The translations under genes and the position numbers were made by a program. Under the pieces are notes generated by a model, which did no database searches, was not told the DNA's origin, and worked only from the letters and a program-made list of their open reading frames with translations. Shown piece after piece: positions 36,132-45,893 of a stretch of DNA of 64,000 nucleotides. Origin of the DNA: Archivesica marissinica (taxonomy: Eukaryota; Mollusca; Bivalvia; Venerida; Vesicomyidae); assembly GCA_014843695.1 (NCBI GenBank), contig CM026400.1, positions 47,556,221 through 47,620,220 on the forward strand, written 5' to 3'. Each line of letters begins with the position of its first letter. Position 1 is the stretch's first letter.

Positions 36132-36556
36132 TAGTTGTACAAGTGGAAAGAACGGGTCGGCAATAGTAAAACAGTGGAAAGAACGGGTCGGCAATAGTAA
36201 AACAGTGGAAAGAACGGGTCGGCAATAGTAAAACAGTGGAAAGAACGGGTCGGCAATAGTAAAACAGTGGAAAGAACGGGTCGGCAATAGTAAAACAGTG
36301 GAAAGAAGGGTCGGCAATAGTAAAACAGTGGAAAGAACGGGTTGGCAATAGTAAAACAGTGGTCGGCAATAGTAAAACAGTGGAAAGAACGGGTCGGCAA
36401 TAGTAAAACAGTGGAAAGAACGGGTCGGCAATAGTAAAACAGTGGAAAGAACGGGTCGGCAATAGTAAAACAGTGGTCGGCAATAGTAAAACAGTGGAAA
36501 GAACGGGTCGGCAATAGTAAAACAGTGGAAAGAACGGGTCGGCAATAGTAAAACAA
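36132..36556 (+). repeat. 31-bp minisatellite (~13 copies)
   Basis: Unit AGTGGAAAGAACGGGTCGGC + AATAGTAAAAC. Two internal units are shortened to GTGGTCGGCAATAGTAAAAC. Copy A has only two units at 25670-25725, so the array grew after duplication or shrank in A. Minus-strand frames of up to 170 codons are repeat artefacts. Confidence 0.96.
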
Positions 36557-36919
36557 AGTACATGCTGTGTTTAACAACCTTTGGAAAAATTCAGGGGGAA
36601 ACACCCCCCCCTTCATATTCTATGGAGAGCACTGGGAGCTGTCTGTTACAATGGATTAAAAAATGCAAGACTGGGTCATAGGAGGGATTATTGCGGAAGT
36701 ACTTAGCTGTTTGGGTAACATACCGACATAATTAATTGAGGAAATAGTAATTTGAAATTTCAGGTCATCATGATTGGCCAGTGTGTCCGACGAAATTTAT
36801 AAAACGTTGCCACTGTTCTGTTTATATCGAATAAATTCCTAAGAATTGGTCCCTTTATATTTCACATATTTAAACGTTTACAATATATAAGAACATGAAT
36901 AAAATCGGTCATGTTACAT

Positions 36920-37480
36920 AACCTGTGATAATTGTGTTTTTGACCAGCGTTTATTGGTCAAAAACACAATTGCCCAGATACGATGGATCAATAATTGTTA
37001 CGGTGTATATACGAAAACAAAACGTGCAACAGTTGATGCAATACTTAACGATGTTAATCAGTTTGAGACGTCGGGGAAACGTCACTTCCGCCACACAATG
37101 CGTCAGTGTGGAGCGAACAAGGCATGTCAACATTTCGAGACTTGATGTTTGACGCAGTAGAACTGTTTCTTTGACAAAAGTTATTGAGGTTTTCAAAACA
37201 GCGATCATCAATTTTGCACTTTTCGACAAACAACGCCGATCTCTACGAGACCGCGTATTATCTTCACTCAACATAGTTCCGGTAGAACATGTATTAGGGT
37301 GGATAAGAAATGTGGATCGATTCTTGGTTTTGACGTCAATGCCTGCCCATGGGTCCCTTCATTCATCGACGAGTCGAGAATAATTTTCGTCCTAACGTGT
37401 AAAATAATGTGGCTTATTGTTATTTTAGCAGAACTTTGGAGTGATTTTGGATTATATCAAAGGGAGACTTTTCTTGCATG
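36920..37480 (+). pseudogene. Possible polymerase-element fragment related to 42340-42420
   Basis: GACGTCAATGCC followed by a GTCCCTTCATTC-TCGAC phrase (37336-37375) closely matches 42351-42400, where it encodes the GFDVNA-type start of a family-B polymerase exonuclease region. Upstream broken frames (KNTIAQIRWINNCYGVYTKT; KVIEVFKTAIINFALFDKQ) look coding in style, but I do not recognise the domain. It is probably a second, more decayed copy of the same element. Confidence 0.4.
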
Positions 37481-37599
37481 TAATTTTAACTAATTCCAGG
37501 AATTATCGTTCTTGGAACGGTCTTAGAAAGGGAGGTACGGCAGTTGAAACTTCCTGTCTGAGATTGCCACAAACTGACAAAAATAATTCTGAAATTTAT

Positions 37600-39600
37600 A
37601 TCCACTTAATCATGCCTGGAAGAGAAAAAGGTGGAAGACCCCAAAAAAGGCAACCCTTCATATTTTAGAGGAGACCAATGAATCTGCAAATGGTAGCAAA
37701 ACTAATGTTGATTTTGAGACTATTATAGCATAATCATTAAATAGTGTTGATCTTGAGAAGCCACAGTTGGTATGGTGTGGCGGGGATTCTTTGGGAACAC
37801 GTGTACCTGATCAAATCAAAACGAAAATGTAAACTTGGCTCTCTTACTAAAAGGAGCTGTTGAGTTTAATGAAATGTATTCTGGTTCTTCAGGGATCATT
37901 CTAGTGGGCGAAATTGTCGCCCTAGGGAGCCTGACTTCGCCCTCTGGGGGCTCACACTTCTCCCTAAAAAAAAAAAAAAAATCTGAACTAGAATGTATGT
38001 TGCAATAACGGGTTGGTCCTTGGTCTAGACGAGAACAACAGATTAATTTCTAGGCCTGGAATGTCCAACAAGACTGACAAAATCCAGTCAGTGGACAGAT
38101 GCCTTTTTCCATTTATTCTAGTATTTATCCCACCCTGACCAGGATATGCTTCAATATGTTTGCTATTCAAGAAGCTGCATCCAAATATGGGGGCACAATG
38201 TGGCGAGCAGTTCCGCCTGTGTCAGTCTGAAAATATCACGAAATGGTTGGTTATCAACCCTGATCTATGGTTGCGCTACTTCTCTGCCCCCATGACCTAT
38301 CAACAGCCAAACCTGGGACACCATGCATAGACTTCAATAAAGGGTTTTGCAAGTTCCCTCATATTTGTTCAATATGTTTTACTGCTCAACATGACAACTG
38401 GTCGTGTCAAGCGAGAAACACAAATTCAGATACATTTCGCTCATTTAGACCACAGCCCTTTCGAGGCTCAGGGGAGCTCCGAGGCTCACACCATAGGCCA
38501 GAGGTTACAATAACGGAACATTCAGAGGTAAAAAACACTGATGTTTCAATTATGCAACTGGCAGTCACCTGTTAATGTCTACAAATTAAAAGAGGAACTT
38601 TTTGATTATGGCAAGGCGGAAACCCAATTTTTACGTAGTGGATTTTTAATGTACGAAGGCCCACATAAAGCAAATGATGCTAAAAATTTAAAATCAGCAC
38701 TGGATAATCCAGAGATTGTCCGGGAAAAAATTACCAAAGAAATAAAATTGTCACGCATCGCCAGGCCGTTTCTGAAACGACCATTAGTTCCACTGCGGGT
38801 TTCACCATTGGGCCTAGTATCAAAAAAGTCCTGACCAAAATAATTTTCGGTTAATTCATCATTTATCATACCCTGACCCATCAGTCTGTACCAGTTTCGA
38901 TACTGTAGTACACGTGGTTCAAGACCTTGGTCATAAGTGTGAATTATTTAAGATGGATGTTAAGTGCTTTTAGGCTCCTGCCAGTAAATCCGAAAGATTT
39001 TGACCAATTGGGTTTTACATTTGATGGATCCTATTATTTTGACAAATGTTTACCATTTGGATGTTCTATCAGTTGCAATTTGTTCAACAGGTTTGCCGAT
39101 TCTTTAGCTCATGTAGTGAAAAGGAAAGCCCATTCAAAAAAATGTAATGCATTATCTGGATGATTTTCTTGGTCGTGGTAAACATAAGCCTGGTCAAATG
39201 TCCGCATTTAATGCAAGTTTTTTCTCTCAGTGCATGCAGCAGCTAGGCATTCCCATTGCAGAAGAGAAAACTGAAGGCCCTGTCCATATATATTAACATT
39301 TTTAGGTTTGGAATTAGATTCAGAAGAAATGGTTGTCCGTTTGCCTTCCAACAAAGTTTAAAGAAATCTTAGTTCAATTGAATTCAATAATACATAAGAA
39401 ACGTTGTACGCTTAAGGAAATGCAGAGTTTGATTGGCGTCCTGAATTTCGTATGTAGGGCAATTATCCCAGGTCTTCCTTTCTGTAGACGACTTATAAAT
39501 TATATTTGTGGTCTGACTAAACCGCACCATCATTTACGAATTAATGCTGGTATTGAGCTTGGACCTGTTAATGTGGAAATCATTTTTCGCCCAGTTTAAT
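37600..39600 (+). mobile_element. DIRS-like retrotransposon relic 2
   Basis: Broken frames in order: a Cys/His-containing gag tail (PCIDFNKGFCKFPHICSIC...HDNWSC, 38320-38420), then RT blocks. These are ARPFLKRPLVPLRVSPLGLV at 38755-38815, FRLLPVNPKDFDQLGFTFDG with KCLPFGCSISCNLF at 38968-39085, an LDDF catalytic block near 39155 in a shifted frame, and EMQSLIGVLNFVCRAIIPGLP with FCRRLI at 39418-39500. This motif style is typical of DIRS-order polymerases. A small MITE (37899-37994) interrupts the 5' part. No recombinase domain is visible before a TTAA MITE at 39605. Confidence 0.7.
37899..37994. mobile_element. Short MITE copy with A-run
   Basis: TCATTCTAG at the left and CTAGAATG at the right, with GGGCGAAATTGTCGCCCTAG inside and a run of 16 A. 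It is related to the element at 16270-16551. The A-run is internal to this MITE, so it is not a retrocopy tail. Confidence 0.5.
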
Positions 39601-39604
39601 GGTA

Positions 39605-39848
39605 TTAACCCTTTCAACACCACAGACCTCTCTATATAGGCTTACAAAAAGTGTAGATCCAGATGAGCCGGCTCGTGACGAGCCGTCTCATCAGGATCTG
39701 CACTTTTTGCCAGTAATATTACTATTTGTAAACAAAAATTACCTATTTTGATAAATGAACTTGTCCAAATGTGATTTTCTGATTCATTTATTGGTTTATG
39801 AATATCATGGACCAGTCCATGTGAGTTACTTGGTGTTGAATGGGTTAA
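39605..39848. mobile_element. TTAA-bounded MITE copy 1 (244 bp)
   Basis: Begins TTAACCCTTTCAACACC and ends GGTGTTGAATGGGTTAA: inverted termini with TTAA at both ends, as in piggyBac-type insertion. The interior has a GAGCCGGCTC / GACGAGCC hairpin and a conserved CAGGATCTGCACTTTTTGCC segment. Confidence 0.88.
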
Positions 39849-40135
39849 AGTCTGTCACGACCGCCATTGGTCGTTTAATGAGGACATCCAGTTGTATACA
39901 GATAGGCTTGAGTTTTGGAATATTATTTGCAAATACATGGATGTCGGAAAAGTGGCCGAATGAATGGCATAAACTTGGCTATACTGCAGATATAATTTCA
40001 GGGATGAAAATTCTGTTTTTCTCTCTCGAAAAACAAGTTCTTGAGATCAGTGTAAATTCGTTGAGAAAATATGGGGGTAGGCATAATTTGACAGCTCATT
40101 CACCAAAGTTCAGCGAATACTCGCGCCGAAATTAG
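39849..40135 (+). pseudogene. Unknown coding fragment, first copy
   Basis: The stretch from 39849 (AGTCTGTCACGACCGCC) to about 39995 is repeated at 41101-41247 with a few differences. The adjoining right ends of the TTAA MITE are also shared, so the duplication post-dates the MITE insertion. The product is not recognised. Confidence 0.45.
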
Positions 40136-40208
40136 TCATAGTCTTGATTGTTTCCGGCCACATTGGCAATCGGCAGCTTCAGGTTAATAACAATGGAAAG
40201 TGTGTCCG

Positions 40209-40438
40209 TTAACCCATTCAACCCCAAGTAACTGACATGGACTGGTGCATGATATTTTTAGACCAATAAATGAATAAAAAAATTACCTTTGGACCAGTTC
40301 ATTGATAAAAATGGGTAATTTTATCTAAAAATAGTAATAATTATTACTGGCAAAAAGCGCAGATCCTGATGAGCCGGCTCATCTGGATCTACACTTTTCA
40401 TAAGCCTATTTAGAGGCCTGTGGGGTTGAAAGGGTTAA
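40209..40438. mobile_element. TTAA-bounded MITE copy 2 (inverted)
   Basis: Starts TTAACCCATTCAACCCC and ends GGGGTTGAAAGGGTTAA, the opposite orientation to copy 1. Copies 1 and 2 face each other across about 360 bp. Confidence 0.88.
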
Positions 40439-40529
40439 TTTGATTGGATCTGCGAGTGGAATTCCATCACTATACAGCCAATGAATATCCATCTTCTATG
40501 AATTTCACTTTTATGCATTTATGAGAAAC

Positions 40530-41000
40530 AAAATGTCAGTAAGGCGAGTAAAACACAGCTGGCAGAGCTTCATAGAGTTCTGTTCTCCAAAAAATTTACA
40601 ACAGATGGGCAGGCCAGGAAAGACCGAATTACAAGTCTTATGTTCTTCGAAAGGAAGCTGATGAAGATGAACTTGCATCTCTATGCCAACGTGTTCCCGT
40701 TGCTGAAGAAGTATGTTCTGATGTTCGAGATGAAGGAGCCAATGGTTCACAAACTGCACGATGAACAGGTTCAGTTGCTGCGAGACTTCTTCTCGTGCTT
40801 CATCCGTGCAGAAGTTCTCTCTGGTACATCAGACCGGAAGCTGCAGCAATTGGATCTGACAGATGCCAACAGACATGTTCCTCGGCAGTCAGAACACCAA
40901 GGTAGTACAGGAGGCAAAGAAATCTGCCAACACGGTGGTCACCTTCCTCCAGAAGGTGAAAGTCGCATACCAAGACTGGTCAACAGCTGCAGAAAAGAAT
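40530..41000 (+). pseudogene. Unrecognised TE-linked protein fragment
   Basis: A continuous frame 40640-40890 encodes a helical, Leu/Lys/Met-rich segment (FPLLKKYVLMFEMKEPMVHK). It continues out of frame with KVVQEAKKSANTVVTTFLQK near 40905-40965. Similar helical stretches occur in uncharacterised transposon-linked proteins of marine invertebrates, but I cannot name the family. It stops where a partial TTAA MITE begins at 40998. Confidence 0.4.
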
Positions 41001-41100
41001 GCCTATTTTGATAAATGAACTGGTCCAAATGTGATTTTCTGATTCATTTATTGGTTTATGAATATCATGGACCAGTCCATACTTGGTGTTGAATGGGTTA
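40998..41100. mobile_element. TTAA MITE, truncated right half
   Basis: Matches 39742-39848 and ends GGTGTTGAATGGGTTAA. The left half is absent, and the downstream host sequence is also shared with copy 1. This is part of a local segmental duplication. Confidence 0.85.
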
Positions 41101-41935
41101 AAGTCTGTCACGACCGCCTTTGGTCGTTTAATGAGGACATCCAGTTGTATACAGATAGGCTTGGGTTTTGGAATATTCTTTGCAAATACATGGATGTCGG
41201 AAAAGTGGCCAAATGAATGGCATAAACTTGGCTATACTGCTAAAGTCATATATGAAGGAAGTCCTGTCCAATGATGAAGAGAATATGTATGATTTGGAGG
41301 TTAGGAGATTGCACTGGTGGCAAAATTGTTAGACCGACAGGACCATACCGCTTGGACACATGGTGGACTGAAAATGTGTGAGTGTGGCAACTACCACACC
41401 CTTTCCAAGATTGTGAAAGCTCTATTAAGTTGCTTCCATGGGCCTCAAGTGGAAGCTCCTTCAATAGTATGGGAGATATACTGGATGCCAAATCAAGTCG
41501 ATTGGGCATCAAGACTTACAGTGCCATACAGAGTGTCAGATATCCAATGAAGGCGAGTGGCAAAACTGCAGTGGAACTTTTTGGCAAGAAGGATTATATT
41601 CATGAGCCAGTCGATGGCAAACTGTGTCAAAACATTAGAAGTGCAAACCAATCATTTAAATCTGAACAAGACAGTGCTAAAAGCGAAATAGAGCAGACAG
41701 TGCTAAAAGCGAAATAGAGCAGAAAAACTATCACTTGGCATTAAAAAACACAAGCTGCAGTCAAAAAGGAAAGCCCAGGAAGCTGCAGTTGTCGCAGCAA
41801 AGAGGGCGAGACAAGTGTTTCTGGAAACAAAATCTAAACGTGATGCTGCCAAAACCAGACTTACTGCTATTGATGGCGTCAAAGAAGCATTGAAGAGTTC
41901 AATAGTGTGCTTGTGTACTAAATTGATTTAGGCAA
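41101..41935 (+). pseudogene. Unknown coding remnant with coiled-coil-like C-terminus
   Basis: Several frames carry protein-like segments: YMDVGKVAK / WHKLGYTAKVIYEGSPV, ENMYDLEVRRLHWWQN, and a Lys/Ala-rich helical tail around 41700-41900 (AVVAAKRARQVFLETKSKRD). A 24-bp phrase AGACAGTGCTAAAAGCGAAA is tandemly duplicated at 41669-41716. No known domain is identified. It is probably one decayed transposon ORF of the type also sampled at 39849. Confidence 0.35.
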
Positions 41936-42339
41936 ACCTGTTTTTGTTCCCGAGTGAAGTTCATATGTAATAGATTTTATCAAAATCCAAGAGCATGTGG
42001 ATACAAAAGACTGGCATTTTATATGTACACTTTACCATGTACTATCATCACTAATAGTAGTAATAAACAATATGTGAACATTTTGTCTCAAAAGTGTGTT
42101 AAATGCCACCTCAGGGAGTATGTATTGTCAATTATTTTGGTGAAAGGGGGGTCTAACCCCCCTCTCGAACTCGCCCCGGCACTCACTTCGTGCCTCTGGC
42201 ACTCAGTTTTTTTTTTCACTGGCCACTGAGTGACTCTCATCCCTGAAGACCGAGTCATAGGAAGGATTATCACGCACGTCAGCCAGCACTGATCCAGAAG
42301 TACTTAGCGGGATGGCGAGCCATTTGGGTAACGTACCGG

Positions 42340-43305
42340 TTTCGTTGGTTTCGACGTCAATGCCTTGTACAAAAGCTGCCTGTGTGTCCCTTCATTCGTC
42401 GACTATTACTGGATGGATTGGCTAAGATATACATTTGGGCTGCCCATCAGACGCAAGCTAAACAGCGATCGAGAAGTCTGTATAGGAAAGTATCCGGTGG
42501 ATGGGTTTTGCTCCGCTACACAATCTGGGTAGTATGCCGATCATTTACCAGGTTCACGGATGTTACTGGTATGGTTATCTCTTGTTACATTACCAAATGA
42601 GTTAAAGACGATAAACGGCACTCGAACAGAGAAAGAAAATATCAGAGAACCGACAACAAGACCTGCGAGAAATGTACGAGTGTCAGTTTAGACAAGTTTG
42701 CAAGCAAAACCAGAGCATTTATTGATTCAATTCAACGTTGTGAAGGTACTATCGCAGATAATCTTGTGGATAACGGGCACTTATTTGGAATGGTGGAAGT
42801 CGATATCGAAATACCAGTAGAAATGTCGCCTCTATTCTGCACCTCGGACATACCAATCGGTAATTGGCAATCATATATGGGATCATTTAGAAAAGTGCAA
42901 CCTGTCCAAAGATTACTGGTGGGTGGGATGAAAGCCAGGCAGATCTTGCTGGCCACGCCTCTCCTGAAATGGTATAGGAACCACAGATTGATCGTTGCCT
43001 TCATTTACCAGGTGGTTGAATTTCAATCTAAAAGATACTTCAGACAATTTGTACATGAGGTCAGTGAGGCCTGACAAAGTCACATGAATGGACACGACCT
43101 GTCGAAAACTCCCCGTCGATTAACAGTTAATCGAACGCCGCTTCGATAATTTAGTCAGGGAAGTCGGAGATGAGCATACACAAGTATATTCCGTCCCGGA
43201 CACGACCATCATCGTGGACACCATGAAGGGCATAGGAAACTCCGGCTATGGGTCGCTGATCATGGACAAGACGAAACATAGAGATGTAAAGTATGTTAAT
43301 GGTAC
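42340..43305 (+). pseudogene. Protein-primed family-B DNA polymerase, N-terminal/central part (decayed)
   Basis: Family-B polymerases of the protein-primed type replicate linear mobile elements (Polinton/Maverick, adinto-like). Motifs in order: GFDVNALY-like exonuclease start near 42348, YPVDGF near 42493, HGCYW near 42553, MVEVDIEIP near 42790, RLLVGGMKARQILLATPLLK near 42915-42970, FIYQVVEF near 43000, and GNSGYG (43235-43252, polymerase motif B). At least three frameshifts interrupt it. The frame ends shortly after HRDVKYV at about 43300, where the Rep insert begins. The remainder resumes at 44557. Confidence 0.85.
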
Positions 43306-43356
43306 TTCAAAAAAATTAAAATTGTTCTCATTTTTTGTTCTCACTCCTTACAGCGG

Positions 43357-43386
43357 ATGAGCGTAAGGAAATTCTAGTACGCTCAT
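43357..43386. other. Candidate replication-origin hairpin
   Basis: ATGAGCGTA (43357-43365) is perfectly complementary to TACGCTCAT (43378-43386), with a 12-nt loop AGGAAATTCTAG. It lies 22 bp before the first Met of the Rep region, the usual place of a rolling-circle origin. The canonical TANTATTAC loop motif is absent, so the function is inferred from position and shape. Confidence 0.6.
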
Positions 43387-43408
43387 AACTACAGAAGAGA
43401 ACAGACGT

Positions 43409-44543
43409 ATGTCTAGATATTACAAAAGTAAAAATTGTGAATTTTGCAAAAAGGACATTAAAGTTAATAATTATAAAAGACATATTACAACATGTCAGAG
43501 GAATACCATAAAGAAAAAGGGGCAAACCCCCTCTGGCTCTGGCACCACCAGCAGTGCCAAAACATTGAAGAAGGCAGAGAGTGAGACCTGGAAAGCATTT
43601 TGCTATAGGGATAAAAACTATATTAAAAAGAGCATGCTTCCGTATGTTTACAAGAATGACTTTGTTCTACAAGGTGCAAAGAGGAAGCTGGTCTGGAAGG
43701 CGAGCCCACTACCTGGATGCTATGTGGATACAGCGTTGCATAGTGTCAAAAGAATACGGACTGATAGGGAAACACCCGCACCTCCATGTGTACATGGAAA
43801 TGAAGTGCAAGACATTATTAAAAGACATCCGTCTTTTACTAGTACGGCTGAAGTGGAAGGGAGTATCGATCTTGCAAGATATTCAAAGTTGCAAGAGACC
43901 GAAGAGCTTCATCAAATACATAAGCAAGGAAGATCCGGATCCATGTATACTGAATGTGGATCTGGAGGATCTTCATCGGAACTATTGCCTGCGGAAGATA
44001 GTATCGAGTGGATGTCCAGTTGGTCCGGAGACTTATCAATTTCTCCGCTTCGGTCTACCGGCGGACAGGAATTTACTGATGCAGATCCATTCGCGGCAGC
44101 ATTCAAAGAGGCTACAGGAAGAGGCGGCAAAGCAAAGCGAAGTGTACAAGAATTCCAGTGCATTAATAGAAATGCAACAGGCTCAGACTAGAGGGATTTG
44201 GATATATGGTGAGCCTGGCACAGGCAAGAGCAGTACTGTGTATTGTTTTACCAAAGGATTACATTTTAATATGAGTATCTATGCCAGTAGATTTGCCTTC
44301 AGCAGCTACCATGGTGAAGACAGTATTATATGCGAGGATATTAACGTAGAACAAGCACTCAATATGAGGACACTTATCAACCAAATGACTGATGAAATTG
44401 GGGTTGCATACGGGGAAAGAAAAGGCGGAGATCGTTTTGCTTTTCAAATCAAACATTTTATTATAACATCTAACTATGACCCTCCTTCTGAGGAACAATG
44501 GCCGGGCTTTGCCCGCCGTTTCACTATAATATATTGTCAATAA
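43409..44543 (+). pseudogene. CRESS-type Rep: HUH endonuclease + SF3 helicase, one frameshift
   Basis: A Rep nicks the origin, stays linked to DNA and unwinds it during rolling-circle replication. Two overlapping frames cover it. The first (43409-) begins with a CEFC-x11-H-x3-C zinc-finger-like motif. The second (43581-44543, 320 codons) has HLHV at residues 67-70 (metal-binding motif II), YISK at 113-116 (motif III, catalytic Tyr), Walker A GEPGTGKS at 210-217, a Walker B-like IICEDIN at 249-255, motif C ITSN at 295-298, and ARRF near the end. HLHV and the YISK context are closer in style to geminivirus-like Reps than to circoviruses. Motif I was not found. The frame change lies in the overlap and was not resolved. 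The N-terminal zinc finger is unusual. It is an endogenous, probably inactive copy. Confidence 0.82.
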
Positions 44544-44550
44544 AAATGTA

Positions 44551-45060
44551 ACGCTCATGAAAGCGAACGATCCCCGTTTTCGGAAACTGGAATGTCTTGA
44601 CGCAGAGGAACAGTATTACGAGTTGGAAATGGCCAAGAAGAAGATAAACTTTGCCGATTTGCCGACCCATCTTGTAAATCGCCAAACTGCGAGATGGACA
44701 CGGATAGCGCTTACATGGCTATTTCCGGTTCTAAGCTCGAAGATGGCTATTTCCGGTTCTAAGCTCGAAGATGTAAAAACCGGAAGCTAGAGAGAAATAC
44801 TTGGGTCTTGAAGTGTTTTACGGATGAGAAGTCTTGTGTCGGTGCTTTTCACCATGCAAGTAAAAGAACCAAAGCAGAAGAGTGTAATGACCAGAGAATG
44901 CACCGACTTAAAATAACGAATAAGCATACTGTGGTAGAACTGCAATCCAAAGATCTGGAAGCCAAATAATACCAAGAGTTGCACGAGCTCGAGATGAAGA
45001 TGTGCACATTGCGTGCAACAAGTGCTCGCTATTTAATGTTTACAAATGAACCTCGGGAAC
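44551..45060 (+). pseudogene. Protein-primed family-B DNA polymerase, C-terminal part (decayed)
   Basis: Resumes with ANDPRFRKL (44560), ELEMAKKKINF, and the polymerase catalytic motif C MDTDS at 44694-44708, then AYMAISGSKLED. A frameshift separates the first two from the MDTDS frame. A 28-bp tandem duplication (44715-44742 and 44743-44770) disrupts the frame immediately after. Later frames (HASKRTKAEECNDQ; HTVVELQSKDLE) are coding-like but unassigned. Confidence 0.8.
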
Positions 45061-45893
45061 ACCATGTCACAAACAAACCTTAGAACGTGTTAAAAAAACC
45101 AGAACTTTGATCACCATGTCACTAACAAAGCATAGCTAAACACATATCTGTACCAAAACGTGACATGATTTTAATTTCAGCACAGATTGGTCACAGGATA
45201 AAGACGTGTTTTTACATGTATTTATAATTTATATATATAATTTAATTACTATTAATTTATATACGTTTGCTTTATTGCATAATATTCATTATGTGAGGAT
45301 GAATGTTGTGGTAAATCCCCTCTTGCAATATTGTACTAACTCTAATTTCGCTTACATAAATTTTCTTCGGTGTCGTTAATTTACTTAATTTATCTGTGTA
45401 ATGTGTCTACATTATCATACAATCATGTGTTGTCCTATATATAGTATTTTAAATTTAAACTAATTCGATCTTCTATGCTCAGCCCACGAAAAGGTCATCT
45501 CCCAGAGGATGGAAATGCCTCCCCCGAAAAGGAACGGGCCGAGGGACACAGAGGAAAAGCCGCAGACGACTTGGAGGCGGTCACCCTCAGAACACCATGT
45601 TATATTCTATTTTACATTAGCCTTAAACTTCTCGATTTTAACATCGAACATTTTTTACCCGAGAAAACAGAATAGCTCATGAATACTACAGGTCAATAGA
45701 TTGATGAATGTTGCTAATTTCGGTTATTTAACGTGACTTTCAATGCATGTTTTCGTTTTTGTGCTATATAATTTATTAAGTATGTTGAATGGGAAATAAA
45801 ATCGGGGGGGAAAAGAAAGAATACAACAAGTGCTTGCTATTTAATGTTTACAAAGGAACAGAAGACTAAATATCATGTCAGTACAACACCAGT
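45061..45893. other. AT-rich flank, no supported gene
   Basis: A 67-codon plus frame at 45475-45675 has a charged start (EKERAEGHRGKAADDLEAV) but no known domain, and it sits in AT-rich DNA. It may be the last trace of the polymerase element. Confidence 0.45.

Larger units (their letters stand above)
35399..36835. repeat. Duplicated segment, copy B right arm
   Basis: Continues copy A from 24832 onwards, beginning with the right LINE target-site copy (35399-35412). It differs from copy A by insertions, including a fuller hAT-like MITE remnant (36003-36082) and a much larger 31-bp array. A third, shorter related stretch (TCATAGG-GGATTATC, GAAGTACTTAGC, TTTGGGTAACGTACCG) occurs at 42250-42340. 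Confidence 0.9.
43306..44550 (+). mobile_element. ~1.25-kb CRESS-like Rep insert inside polymerase gene
   Basis: The polymerase coding sequence is interrupted here and resumes after 44550, so this block is an insertion. It contains a hairpin (43357-43386) and, immediately downstream, a Rep-coding region filling the rest. The right arm of the hairpin (TACGCTCAT) shares ACGCTCAT with the right edge (44551-44558). The size and content (hairpin plus Rep only) resemble Rep-only circular replicons such as alphasatellites in scale, not in demonstrated ancestry. No clear target duplication was found. Confidence 0.7.

Noticed and set aside
36001..36616. Minus-strand frames of 154-170 codons rich in Phe/Leu/Tyr
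   Set aside because: They are translations of the 31-bp minisatellite in three frames at once.
37965..37985. A-run as the tail of a processed pseudogene
   Set aside because: The run lies inside a small MITE with CTAGAATG termini, and no retrocopied gene precedes it.
44557..44790. Independent small gene after the Rep
   Set aside because: Its motifs are the continuation of the interrupted family-B polymerase.
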